Source: a virus. Taken from it: a stretch of 29,083 bases of DNA. Below the pieces are notes generated by a model that was not told where the DNA came from, did not search any database, and worked only from the letters and a program-made list of their open reading frames with translations. The position numbers and the translations under genes were made by a program. Location of the stretch: positions 1-29,083 of IMG/VR virus record IMGVR_UViG_3300049477_000027, one strand, 5' to 3'. Positions 1 to 9,050 of this stretch are shown piece by piece. Each line of letters starts with the position of its first letter. Position 1 is the stretch's first letter.

Positions 1-1270
1 CTGTAGATTTTCTCAATCTTAATTTGTAGGTAGTATTTGAATTTACTGTTACTCTAGCCACTATGTCGATAGGTATCCCGCCGTTGTATCCCGGGTCTTG
101 CATTGTTGCGGCCATTAGTTGAGTAGAACTATCAATGATATTATTTGCAGAGTCAGTTATTACGATAGTGCTAAGAACTACGTTACTGTTATTAGAAAGC
201 AAATCAATAAGTCCCTGAAATCTTAATTCCCATTGCTCCCCTGCAACTGTAGGTGCGATTGAAATAGATGCTCCCGAAACATCGGAATAAGTATCTACTG
301 CCGTTACTGTAGTTGTCGAACTGTCCACATACACCGGTGCAGTAGGGAATCTTGTAGCATAAAATAATTGCTTAATGTCCGGGTCCGTTAATTCTGCCGT
401 GAAAGTATCTTGATAAATTCCCGCCGTTGTTGCCCCCACTTTGCGTATCTGCAATTTATAAGTCTTAGCAGAACTTATAGTATCTCTCGCAGTAAGTTGA
501 ACTGGGGAAGTGGAATTAACCGCAGTAGTTTTTCTGTCAATCATTAAAAGTATTGCATTATCAATTAAGTTGTTTGATGAATCTACTATCCGCAAATTGG
601 CATAACTTTGAGTACCGGCTGCGGGTACTGCCATTGTTAAAGAGCCTCTAAAGTTAATCTCAACTTTTTCATTAGCTGCATCGGGAGTAACAGTTACACT
701 TGCTCCCGTAACATCGGTCCAAGTATCGTCTGTCCCAATGCTTGTAGCGGATATTGCGCCTCCCGCTACATATACTGAGTCTTGTGGAACTTTAACAGCG
801 TAAAATTTTTGTGAAGTATCCGGGTCAGTTAATGAGCCCGTATAATTTCCTACCCAAAATTGAAAAGAGGTTCCGTTAGTGCCTTTACGGGCTCTTACTT
901 TATAAGTTTTAGATGCAGAAATAGTATCCCGTGCAACTATTCTCACCGGCCTAGCAAAAGGGTAGAACCCTCCCGGGGCTAACCCTGTAGACAACGCTAT
1001 CGAACTATCAATCACGTTATTACTAGAATCAGTAATTACTATATTTCCATAGAGTTCATCGAAAGATGCAGAGTTGTGGTCTACAGTACCTTGATAAACT
1101 ATTTCCCACTTCTCATTTGTTGCGTCCGGAACTACTGTAAGAGTAGCTCCCGGAACATCGGTCCATGTGTTTGCAGTGGCGAGGGTTAGTGCTGAGATTG
1201 AAACACTATCTAAATATTTTCTAGCTAGTGATTGAACTTTAATCTCGTCGAATATTCCTATACGTTTCAT
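1..1270 (-). CDS. Tail/fibre-associated repeat protein, partial (runs off left edge)
   Basis: The frame starts at ATG 1270-1268 behind the Shine-Dalgarno AGGAG and stays open for 423 codons to the window edge, so the C-terminus is missing. After a 24-residue leader (MKRIGIFDEIKVQSLARKYL...) the protein is built of tandem beta-rich modules at about residues 25-172, 173-319 and 320-423 (third cut off). Each carries recognisable blocks in order: TW/YTDV.GA, then EKWE/EKVE/EQWE, then IVITDSSNN-IDSS, then (V/L).ARDTIS..KTYK, and LTDPD. I do not recognise a named family. The position behind the tail tip genes and the repeated sandwich-like modules suggest a structural tail fibre or a fibre-decorating protein. 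Function is inferred from context only. Confidence 0.8.
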   Translation of the reverse strand, partial: MKRIGIFDEIKVQSLARKYLDSVSISALTLATANTWTDVPGATLTVVPDATNEKWEIVYQGTVDHNSASFDELYGNIVITDSSNNVIDSSIALSTGLAPGGFYPFARPVRIVARDTISASKTYKVRARKGTNGTSFQFWVGNYTGSLTDPDTSQKFYAVKVPQDSVYVAGGAISATSIGTDDTWTDVTGASVTVTPDAANEKVEINFRGSLTMAVPAAGTQSYANLRIVDSSNNLIDNAILLMIDRKTTAVNSTSPVQLTARDTISSAKTYKLQIRKVGATTAGIYQDTFTAELTDPDIKQLFYATRFPTAPVYVDSSTTTVTAVDTYSDVSGASISIAPTVAGEQWELRFQGLIDLLSNNSNVVLSTIVITDSANNIIDSSTQLMAATMQDPGYNGGIPIDIVARVTVNSNTTYKLRLRKST

Positions 1271-1282
1271 AAATAACTCCTA

Positions 1283-2380
1283 TTAAGGTAATGTTTCAGT
1301 CTTGACCCAAATATCTACTGAGCCCGCACTTGATTGATTTAAGTTTGCTCCGACCGATGTTGCAAATAATTTTATTCCCTCTGTCGCTGCGAAGTCTTCC
1401 CCGCCGATAGCTACTGATGAAACATTATAGTTGCCGCCAGATACAGCCGATAGAGCATTGTACGCCGGTAAATACTTACTTTCATTTCCGACAATACCTA
1501 CCGATAAATTGTAATCGGTGATTCCCGTACCTACAAAAGCAGTAGATGTTTTAATCATAATGCCTGTGACCATTCCTCGAATCGGTAAAGTTAGAACTGC
1601 CGCATTGTTTGTAAGTGCTGCCGCTTGAAGTGCTGCGTGGCCTATTGTATATTTAGTCCAAGAGGGTCCTCCGCCTCCGCCAGCCGCCCAAGATAAATTA
1701 CCACTTCCGTCGTTTGTTAAAACTGTACTTGCTGCGCCCTGTGCAGCCGGTAGAGTTAAATCGTGATTTGTGGTTGTCGCCGCCGCTTTTATTCTTACAC
1801 GACCCGATGTAGTACCCCACAAGTACATGAATCCGTCGGCTAAAGAAAATATTTTCTTCTTTGCATTTGTTAAAGAAAACTTAGTATAGAAATTCCAGAT
1901 AGTTCCTTGTGCGGCGTTTGTGTGATTCTCTAATGCCTCGGCCTCGATAGTAGCGGCGTCAATAACTTCCGTTGGAGTGTTGTCGGTAGAACTAGCAGTA
2001 ATTTGTGCGATTACGTCGCCCGTTAAAACTTGACCAGTTATGCGAGCTTTGTAAAGTTTTAAAGCTGCACCTATTGAATCATTTGAAGTTCTTTTTATTG
2101 TGGCCGTTGAACTTATGTTAGGTAAAGTGATTTCTAAAGTTACTTTATTTACAGTTAAATAAAGTACGTCGGCTGTTCCGTCGAAGAAATACATTCTCAA
2201 AATGTTTTGAGATATTTCTAACGAGTCGTCAATCCAATATCCACCCTTTAATAAACCGGCGGGTCTTGCAGCCCCAATGAAACCACTAATTACTATGTCC
2301 CTGAAAGAATTTAACAAGCTCGCAAGTTGCGAGCCGCTAGTTGTTGCAGGATTTATATTTGAAAAAATTGTTCCCGGCAT
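1283..2380 (-). CDS. Tail fibre / receptor-binding-type protein
   Basis: 365 residues. The N-terminal 100 residues (GTIFSNINPATTSGSQLASL...) look like a part that anchors to the tail. The middle has the fibre-type block DLTLPAAQGAASTVLTNDG followed by a glycine run (GGGGG, about residues 236-240), a common linker in phage fibre proteins. The C-terminal 120 residues are Ala/Val/Ser-rich and probably a beta domain, ending in SVDIWVKTETLP. It lies 9 bases after the J-like tip gene and 12 bases before the next repeat protein, so it belongs to the tail-tip operon. Role in adsorption is inferred; no enzymatic motif was seen. Confidence 0.7.
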   Translation of the reverse strand: MPGTIFSNINPATTSGSQLASLLNSFRDIVISGFIGAARPAGLLKGGYWIDDSLEISQNILRMYFFDGTADVLYLTVNKVTLEITLPNISSTATIKRTSNDSIGAALKLYKARITGQVLTGDVIAQITASSTDNTPTEVIDAATIEAEALENHTNAAQGTIWNFYTKFSLTNAKKKIFSLADGFMYLWGTTSGRVRIKAAATTTNHDLTLPAAQGAASTVLTNDGSGNLSWAAGGGGGPSWTKYTIGHAALQAAALTNNAAVLTLPIRGMVTGIMIKTSTAFVGTGITDYNLSVGIVGNESKYLPAYNALSAVSGGNYNVSSVAIGGEDFAATEGIKLFATSVGANLNQSSAGSVDIWVKTETLP

Positions 2381-2389
2381 TTTAACTCC

Positions 2390-5300
2390 CTATATTATGT
2401 TGTCTGCTTGTCTACCATAGCCTACAACCGATGCGTCGAATTGTCTGCTAACAGCATTATTTAAACTATCAAAAAAGGCAATCGTAAACCCTGTCAAGGT
2501 TCGGGAACTGAACTGCCAGTAGTCCCCACTAACCCCGTTGTTTATTGTAATCTGGACGTTAGGACTACTTCCGGGTCCATAAAACGACTCAGGGTAAGTA
2601 ACGGCTAGAGGTCCCGCAGGGGCAGTTAATCCTTGCAAGTTTAAAGTTCTTGTCTGCATTTCTACAAGAACTTGACCGAGTGTGACCCGAGGCGTAACGC
2701 TTGGATTATAACTTGTCAATTTTAATCGGAATCTAAATTGCTGTCCCGTAGCGTCCCCTGCTAAAAACTTACGCCAGTCGGTAGACTCGCCAGAGCCGTC
2801 TCCTATAATCGGAATTGAGTCTAAGGTAATCCAATCTGAAATAGGTGTGAAGTCGGCCATTGCTTGATATTGAAGTTCTACGTCCCAGTCAGAGGAGCCC
2901 GTAGTTGTTAGTGCCGGAACGTCCTCTAAATTATCCCAGTTAATCATTAGGTCGTTGTAGCTAATTGCCTCTGCAATAATCTTAGCTGAGAATCTTGCGG
3001 TAAAAATATTTCCTAAATCTAAAATATCGTCGAAGTAGTAATACCCGTCGGCGTAGAACTGTTCGTTACCTAGCGGTCCGAATACTGATTGGTCTAAAAT
3101 CAATACTGAACTTCCTTTTATAACTCTTTCAACGGAGCCCACTATTCCGGGGAAGTCGTCGATTAGGTCAATGAAATTCATGTTGGGTAAAACTGGAACT
3201 GTGGTCAAAGTTGCGGTTGCATTTTCAGATTGTCTTCCGTCAGATGCAGTAGCTTTAATGAAATATGTTCCAAGTCTCGCCTGAGTAGAGTATAGATTTG
3301 TCGCTGCCGAAACAACATTCACTATTGTTGAAGTCTCCCAAGTGCCGCCGGTCAAAGCAGGGTAGTATCGAATCATATAATTCACTACCGCATTTCCCGA
3401 TATTGTATTCCAACTAAAATGAATTGTTTGATTTGAAATGTCGTTAGAGAATCCCGTAACGTCGGGAACTGCGCCAACGTATTCTATCGGAGTAGCCGAT
3501 ACGGGAGTTACTTCACCTAACACTAATTTCTTACCACTAGAAGAAACCGCAATTACCTTAATGAAGTGTTCGATACCTAAATTGTCGGGGTCTACTTGAT
3601 ATGTGTACTTAGAATCTTTTACTACGTCCTCAAGCACATAACCTTTTCCATTATCAACATAAACTTCAAACGCTTCAAACGTAGAGTTGAGAGGCATATC
3701 CCAATCTATGTCCAAGAAATATTCTATTCCTGTATCTGACAGAACATAGTAATTATCAATGACCTCTAGGCCAATAACTTCGGGAGGAGCTAAGGACTCA
3801 AATCCCGCTATCGGGGAAAGGGCAGGAGCATAGTCTTGAAAAGCCAATATATTTTCGTAGCTGTAAACACCCTCTGCTTTTTCTATTAAAGTTATTGTTG
3901 CAGTAAAATCGGGTGACGGATTTATTGACTTAACTATGCAATCGAAAACAATAGACCCTACTTGTCCGATAACAATTAAGTCCCCTACTGCGGGAAGTGG
4001 ACTTCCATTTAAATTGAAAGTGTCAGCTTGAACTATGGTTAATGTGTTCGTATAGATAATTCCGTTGGCCGCACGATAGGTGTAGCCATAACTTCCCGGA
4101 GCAATTTCTATTTTATCATCTATTACAATTTGATTTCCTGATACAGATTTTACTCTTGCGGGAGTGCCGCCGACTTTCATTACGTCCTGAGTAATTTGAA
4201 CATAATCCCCACGGGTACAAACTAAGTTTTCAAAGTCCACTTGGATAGACATTGTTTCTTGTCGTAGTCGGAACTGAGCCATTACATATCTTGCGTATCG
4301 AGTTGCAAGTTCTAAATTTGTTACTCCGAAAGTAGGTAGGTCTTGAAACTCAGTAGCGTTTAATTCATTATATCCGTCGTCGTAAACTGTAAACTCTTTC
4401 GGTTGCCAGTTACTATTCGGGTCAATGAATTGAACTCTTACTGCGTGAGGCTTTGGAGTATAATTTCTCGAAGACTCAAATCCCCAACTATTTCTAGGAG
4501 TAAAGATTTGAGTGGGTGTGCCTCTGTTAATATCTAATAGAACTCCGTACTTTCCGTCGATAAGATTTGGAGTTGATTGAGCCGCACTTGTAACTTGCTG
4601 TAATAAACTATTTACAGTCGTGTCGAAATCTAAAATAAAATCGCAAGTGTATCGTGGTTGGAAATAGGTTAATCCCGGAGTAGTTGATGTTGGAATTGCA
4701 TCACAATAATTTGCCCACTCCACTAATGACGGAGTGTGAAGTCTTGAATACGCTAAAGGTTTTTTAGCGACCTCCCCTGCAATAATGTCGGCGTAAATCC
4801 ATGCAGGATTTCTTGTGATAGCAGATACCCAACTGACCCCATTATATTTTTTTAATACCGAAGTACAAATAGCTGAGAGGTTATCCATAGCTCCATTTAA
4901 TTGGCCAGAGGCTTTTATTCTTACTTCCATAAACACATGACGCTTATCCGTATTTATGGCTTTCTTATTTACTCTCGATACCATGTCAATCCAAGTTAAG
5001 TCGTCAATCACTTGGGTAGTAGACGACGACGAAGTGGAAAGGCGGGTTACTCTTACTTGATAATTTCCTGCCGACTTAGGTGTGAATTTTACAGTAGCAA
5101 AATGTTGTTGCTGTGTAGCTGCACGAATTTGGAATTTACCGGGAACAATATTTTCCTTTGCTAGTGGCGCAAAAGATTGCTGCTCATAGGTGCTAGGTGC
5201 GGATAGTGTGCTGCCCGATTTAATTTCTTTATAGGTTACTACGGAGAACCCCCCGAATACCGGTTCCTCGAAATAGACTTGCTTTGCTAAGTATCCGGGA

Positions 5301-6706
5301 ATAGTTGGGTGAACCCAATTGCCCGGGGCTATAGACGCAATTCTTCCGATAACTCTTTCATTAGATTTTACTGAGTCTCCAACTTTAGGCTCGGGATATC
5401 TACCTAGTCGGTCGTTAATTCGGTACTCAATAATCATCGAGTTGCCGCCGTTTGGAATACCGATTTCAATTAGCCTGTCGAATCCAAAAATATTCCCCGA
5501 GTTTGTGTAAGTCCAAGTATTCCACGGGCGCACATTAAAAATTTGATAGGGTCCTAAGAATGGTGCGGAGAAGTTCCAACCTAAAGACGGAACCCAACGG
5601 GGGTAGTAAGATAGCATTTGGGTATCGCTAACGCTTTGCGAGCCTCCGCCTCCGACAAATTTTGCTCTGGAGCTTATAGCAGGGTCGTTAAAGGGTTTCC
5701 AATCACTACTGCCAACTTTAGCAATGTCGATTTGCACTTCGATAGTTCTAGTTTGAATGTTGGCGTTTGAATCGAAAGCGTAAAGACCTCTCGGGCAAAC
5801 TAAGTTTACAGTTATTTCTTGTGGAAGTAAGTCATTATTTAAAGGCGCACTTCTCTCCGCTAAGTATTGGTCTACCGGGTCGTTATTATTTTTATTTCCG
5901 TTAATAGCTGTATTTACACTTTCCGAGGATACGTCACCCTTATAGATTACAAATTCTTTATTTAATGGTTGTTCCCAAAGATTTATGCTTTGCTCGCCTG
6001 TGTAATTGGGGTCTACTAATCTCCATGTCACTTGGTCAAAATTATTTATCGGGGTATTTCCGATACGAATATCATCTACAACCATTTCACCTAATCCGAA
6101 ATCATAAATGGCGTATAAGTATTGAGAGTAAATCCCTGTGTTCGGGTCAGGCTCTAATTCTGTGTATGGGTTTGCCGCCACTATCGGGAACATTCTGTGC
6201 CGCCCGTAAACTTTAGGAACTGTTTGAAACTTTCTAACTGAATTGGATTGAGAGGTAATAGAATAAGTTTGTGACTCGTCTAACCTAGTGTCTACCACAC
6301 TTGAGTTTAGAGTTCTAACAGGCATTAAACTACTAACTAAGTACGAAGTTACTAATGCTACACCCGCATTTATTAAACCGGCTGCAAGGAAAGATAAAGA
6401 CGTACCGCCAGTTACCGCAGCACTTATAAATACTGCGACTAAAGTAATTACTTGACCCATTCTCGCACCCTTAATTTTAGGTGCTATAAGAACTGAATCC
6501 GAAGACGAGAGTTTAGTCACTTGCCAAAACTCGCCTTGCACTAAATGTCCGTTTACTGTTGCATTAAATATTTCATGGGATTTACCTACAAGTTTTAATC
6601 CCGCTAAATTTCTATCGGCTGCATCTTGAAGTGACTCTCCGTGAACTATCGGATTTTCTAAATCCCCACTTGTAGTTGAGAGTGAGGCTAATCTAATTCT
6701 AATCAT
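2390..6706 (-). CDS. Tail tip / host-specificity protein (lambda J-like, with I-like N-terminus)
   Basis: 1438 residues, the size expected for the central tip protein that forms the distal end of a lambda-like tail and contacts the receptor. Residues 1-130 resemble the separate lambda assembly protein I: a small soluble domain, then a hydrophobic Ala/Gly-rich stretch (about 84-127). The J-type body follows, opening with SVRKFQTVPKVYGRHRMFP, a typical J entry (..VP..YGR.R). Around residues 950-1160 there are two fibronectin III-like domains (PPEVIGLEV..., then VPDVTGF...IHFSWN). The last 70 residues (VTYPESF...GDYWQFSSRTLTGFTIAFFDS) match the C-terminal beta domain often found on phage tip proteins, similar to H-type lectins. 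ATG 6706 sits behind GGGGGAAGTA and overlaps the upstream gene by 8 bases. Confidence 0.88.
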   Translation of the reverse strand: MIRIRLASLSTTSGDLENPIVHGESLQDAADRNLAGLKLVGKSHEIFNATVNGHLVQGEFWQVTKLSSSDSVLIAPKIKGARMGQVITLVAVFISAAVTGGTSLSFLAAGLINAGVALVTSYLVSSLMPVRTLNSSVVDTRLDESQTYSITSQSNSVRKFQTVPKVYGRHRMFPIVAANPYTELEPDPNTGIYSQYLYAIYDFGLGEMVVDDIRIGNTPINNFDQVTWRLVDPNYTGEQSINLWEQPLNKEFVIYKGDVSSESVNTAINGNKNNNDPVDQYLAERSAPLNNDLLPQEITVNLVCPRGLYAFDSNANIQTRTIEVQIDIAKVGSSDWKPFNDPAISSRAKFVGGGGSQSVSDTQMLSYYPRWVPSLGWNFSAPFLGPYQIFNVRPWNTWTYTNSGNIFGFDRLIEIGIPNGGNSMIIEYRINDRLGRYPEPKVGDSVKSNERVIGRIASIAPGNWVHPTIPGYLAKQVYFEEPVFGGFSVVTYKEIKSGSTLSAPSTYEQQSFAPLAKENIVPGKFQIRAATQQQHFATVKFTPKSAGNYQVRVTRLSTSSSSTTQVIDDLTWIDMVSRVNKKAINTDKRHVFMEVRIKASGQLNGAMDNLSAICTSVLKKYNGVSWVSAITRNPAWIYADIIAGEVAKKPLAYSRLHTPSLVEWANYCDAIPTSTTPGLTYFQPRYTCDFILDFDTTVNSLLQQVTSAAQSTPNLIDGKYGVLLDINRGTPTQIFTPRNSWGFESSRNYTPKPHAVRVQFIDPNSNWQPKEFTVYDDGYNELNATEFQDLPTFGVTNLELATRYARYVMAQFRLRQETMSIQVDFENLVCTRGDYVQITQDVMKVGGTPARVKSVSGNQIVIDDKIEIAPGSYGYTYRAANGIIYTNTLTIVQADTFNLNGSPLPAVGDLIVIGQVGSIVFDCIVKSINPSPDFTATITLIEKAEGVYSYENILAFQDYAPALSPIAGFESLAPPEVIGLEVIDNYYVLSDTGIEYFLDIDWDMPLNSTFEAFEVYVDNGKGYVLEDVVKDSKYTYQVDPDNLGIEHFIKVIAVSSSGKKLVLGEVTPVSATPIEYVGAVPDVTGFSNDISNQTIHFSWNTISGNAVVNYMIRYYPALTGGTWETSTIVNVVSAATNLYSTQARLGTYFIKATASDGRQSENATATLTTVPVLPNMNFIDLIDDFPGIVGSVERVIKGSSVLILDQSVFGPLGNEQFYADGYYYFDDILDLGNIFTARFSAKIIAEAISYNDLMINWDNLEDVPALTTTGSSDWDVELQYQAMADFTPISDWITLDSIPIIGDGSGESTDWRKFLAGDATGQQFRFRLKLTSYNPSVTPRVTLGQVLVEMQTRTLNLQGLTAPAGPLAVTYPESFYGPGSSPNVQITINNGVSGDYWQFSSRTLTGFTIAFFDSLNNAVSRQFDASVVGYGRQADNII

Positions 6707-7067
6707 TACTTCCCCCTAAAGTGTAGTAACCGACGATAAGTGTAGCCCACCTACTCTTGCGGTCAATGACACTTCCCGTAGGCTTCATTGTGTGAAGCAT
6801 GGTGCTGCCGTCTAAGTTTACAGCGATATGACTTTCAAGACCTTTTATCCGCAAGAGAATTAAATCTCCGAACTTAGGGTTGTCGGTCTTTACGAAATCG
6901 CCAACATTTGTATATACTAAATTTTTAATCTGCACTCTATCCTCGGGAACAGAATCGAAATAGTGCTTGAGTTCTTTTCCTAAAACATCTTTATAGAATT
7001 TTTTTGCTAAAGAAAAGCAATCCATTTCGTCGTAAGGTATTCCTACTAAGTGCTTGAAGACTTGCAT
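6699..7067 (-). CDS. NlpC/P60-family tail assembly peptidase (lambda K-like)
   Basis: 122 residues, a short stand-alone version of the cysteine peptidase domain in tail-tip genes. Candidate catalytic Cys17 lies in DEMDCFSLAKKFY, the helix that starts NlpC/P60 domains. FGDLILL at 67-73 is the usual strand before the His strand, and His80 lies in ESHIAVNLDG, with a second His at 92. Such proteins process the tip or open peptidoglycan during DNA entry. ATG 7067 overlaps the stop codon of the DUF1833 gene (TAATG), so translation is coupled. Its order, between the DUF1833 gene and J, matches other lambda-like tail tips. The third triad residue was not assigned. Confidence 0.78.
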   Translation of the reverse strand: MQVFKHLVGIPYDEMDCFSLAKKFYKDVLGKELKHYFDSVPEDRVQIKNLVYTNVGDFVKTDNPKFGDLILLRIKGLESHIAVNLDGSTMLHTMKPTGSVIDRKSRWATLIVGYYTLGGSND

Positions 7068-7540
7068 TAGAAAAGCCCCGGGAAATTATTTGGCATATAC
7101 TTTTCCCCAGTAAGGGCAGTAGACATGAAATTGTCTTGGTACATCTTTCCCGTAATTCTATCTTTGTTGTAAATTATAGAGCCTATTTTTAGTTCGTCTA
7201 ATTCCATTTGAATATCGTCTGGAATAGAGCCGAGAATCATTTTCAAATTAACATCTATCGGGTCGGTAACAGTACGCAATTCCTCAATCAATTCTAGCGA
7301 GGCATTATCCAATTCAATCGCAACTTCTCTTGCGGTTTCTCCGTCGTCTGCGGGTAGCGTAATCTTAAACGGGAAAGCACTATAGGTATTTCCGTTTGAG
7401 ATAATGTCTTCTACGTTATTAACAAGCCGAATGGTCTGAGCAAAGCTAGGGTGATTCAAAGTTAATAGAACTAAGAAACAATCGTCGCCCTGTTGTCCGA
7501 ATATCTGCGCCAGCATTTCGGGAGATAAAGTATTACTCAC
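7067..7540 (-). CDS. DUF1833-type minor tail protein (tail tip)
   Basis: The likely start is GTG 7540, which overlaps the upstream stop as GTGA behind GGGAGAA; a TTG at 7555 is open in frame but would lie inside that Shine-Dalgarno. This gives 157 residues. Blocks such as LTLNHPSFAQTIRLVNN, the FPFKITLPADDGE stretch and REVAIELDNAS are typical of DUF1833 proteins, which take the place of the lambda L protein in many siphophage tips. The protein probably forms part of the ring between tube and tip. Its stop overlaps the start of the NlpC/P60 gene by one base. No catalytic motif was seen. Confidence 0.75.
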   Translation of the reverse strand: MSNTLSPEMLAQIFGQQGDDCFLVLLTLNHPSFAQTIRLVNNVEDIISNGNTYSAFPFKITLPADDGETAREVAIELDNASLELIEELRTVTDPIDVNLKMILGSIPDDIQMELDELKIGSIIYNKDRITGKMYQDNFMSTALTGEKYMPNNFPGLF

Positions 7541-7890
7541 GGAAGTTTCTCCCAATTTAAACTAGCTGTGAAATAATTTCCTCCGATAGCTCTTATGCTC
7601 GGAGGGCTTAAAAATCTATAATCGGTTGCAACTAAAGTGAGTGGGTCGGTAAACGTGAAAGCTAAATTCCCGCCACTTAAAGTTACTTGATAAAAATTTA
7701 CTAAAGTGTCGTACTGAGTTCTTGTGATTTGCATTGTCGAAGTAAGTTTGTCGATTTGCTTAGTGTATCTCTTTCGAGTTTTTGCAAGTCCAACTTCCAT
7801 TTCAGTCCGTATAGAGTTGTTACCCATTTCGTAATTGAATGAATTTGATTCAAGAAAATCCGGCAATGTGTTTGGCCACGGCGCACCCAT
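7537..7890 (-). CDS. Minor tail protein (lambda M-like)
   Basis: 117 residues. The N-terminal MGAPWPNTLPDFLE and the region LSGGNLAFTFTDPLT followed by YRFLSPPSI are features of short tail-tip proteins that sit directly after the tape measure in lambda-like phages. ATG 7890 follows the tape measure stop codon directly (TAA ATG), with AAAGGGG upstream. Its TGA overlaps the GTG of the next gene. It probably forms part of the hub that caps the tail tube; the assignment rests on position, size and motif style. Confidence 0.65.
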   Translation of the reverse strand: MGAPWPNTLPDFLESNSFNYEMGNNSIRTEMEVGLAKTRKRYTKQIDKLTSTMQITRTQYDTLVNFYQVTLSGGNLAFTFTDPLTLVATDYRFLSPPSIRAIGGNYFTASLNWEKLP

Positions 7891-9045
7891 TTAGACCCCT
7901 TTTCTTTGAAGTCCGAAAGACTGTTTTAGAGATTGGTCAAAACTTCCGTTTGCAAATCCCTCTTTAACTTTTCCTAAAATCATTATCTCAATCATTCTAC
8001 CTCCGTCGGCAGAAGTTGATTCAGTAGTTTTAATTTCTGACTCACTCTGATTGATAACATTTATTACAACTCCCGCAGCACCTACTCCTAGTGAGCCGTC
8101 TGCGCCTCGTTTAAGTGGCAGGATAGCCTCCGGACCCGCTTCACCCATTACTCCCATTCCTTGAGAGTGTCCGAATAAAGTTGGAGAATTGACTACCCCA
8201 CCATTCGCAAAAAATTGTACCCCACTATTGAAAGCCCCGCCTTTGGCAAACGGCATGGCTACTTGGCCTACCTTACCTCCACCGCCAAAACTAAAACCGG
8301 CTCCGCCTCCACTCATCATATTCATAAAGCCTTGAAGTATCGGAGCCGTTACCGCCATTCTAACTACTAGCCGAGTTATGTCGGCAAGTAGTGAGTCTAC
8401 GAAAGAGGTAAAATCAAATTTACTTTCTGAAATCATAGATACCATGTTGTCTTCAAAATTTTTGAAAGCGTTTGAAGTAATGTCAGTAACCATAGTGGCC
8501 ACGTTACCTATTTCAAGTAGGCTTTTAGAAACTCCTGCTTTAAATCCTAATAAATAATTGTTGCTGTCCATGAGGTCTAAGTTACCTTGCAATCTTGCAA
8601 GTTCCTCATTCAACGCTGCCGCAGATATTTTACCTGTATTAAATTCTTCAACCAATTTTTGTGCGGAGAATCGGTTAGTTACCTCTTGGAAGTATTCTAA
8701 AGATATTCTCCCATAATTTATTTGGGTTGCTAGATTTTGTATTTCAACTTCTCGGGTACTTTTATTAAAATCTTTTAAAGATTTTGAACCCTCCTGCATA
8801 TCTAAAGTAAATTTCTGTATGCTAAGGTCTAATAATTTTTGAGTGTATTCCTCTACTGATATGTTCCCTTTGTTGAACGCAATATTCAAAGCACCTATTT
8901 GTTTCTCTAAACTCTCGGCCTTGTCTTTCAAAGATTTGTATGCGGCATCTAAAGCCGAGGCTCCGTCTATAGTTGAAGTAACCATGTCCCCAGTATCGGC
9001 TACAGGTACTTGTCTCCCTTTAAACCCCGAGGCCAGAGATTGCAA
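7891..9045 (-). CDS. Tape measure protein, C-terminal part (in -1 frame)
   Basis: 384 residues read from a TTG at 9045 that has no Shine-Dalgarno. The frame is open from just after a stop at 9084-9082, so it overlaps the N-terminal half (ending 9051) by about 30 bases. Predicted content is helical and coiled-coil up to about residue 200, then a hydrophobic part and Gly-rich runs (MMSGGGAGFSFGGGG), and then the tape measure hallmark with FAKGGAFNSG, FANGGVV and GEAGPEAILPLKRG. The last motif is typical of the C-terminus of lambda H-like proteins. It is therefore the second half of a roughly 760-residue tape measure joined by a -1 shift or broken by an indel. It is unlikely to be an independent gene. 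Confidence 0.82.
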   Translation of the reverse strand: MQSLASGFKGRQVPVADTGDMVTSTIDGASALDAAYKSLKDKAESLEKQIGALNIAFNKGNISVEEYTQKLLDLSIQKFTLDMQEGSKSLKDFNKSTREVEIQNLATQINYGRISLEYFQEVTNRFSAQKLVEEFNTGKISAAALNEELARLQGNLDLMDSNNYLLGFKAGVSKSLLEIGNVATMVTDITSNAFKNFEDNMVSMISESKFDFTSFVDSLLADITRLVVRMAVTAPILQGFMNMMSGGGAGFSFGGGGKVGQVAMPFAKGGAFNSGVQFFANGGVVNSPTLFGHSQGMGVMGEAGPEAILPLKRGADGSLGVGAAGVVINVINQSESEIKTTESTSADGGRMIEIMILGKVKEGFANGSFDQSLKQSFGLQRKGV

Positions 9046-9050
9046 TTCAG

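Noticed and set aside
5319-6216. Plus-strand ORFs of 63 and 83 codons inside the tail tip gene
   Set aside because: They lie fully within a well-supported 1438-residue gene, with no start signals.
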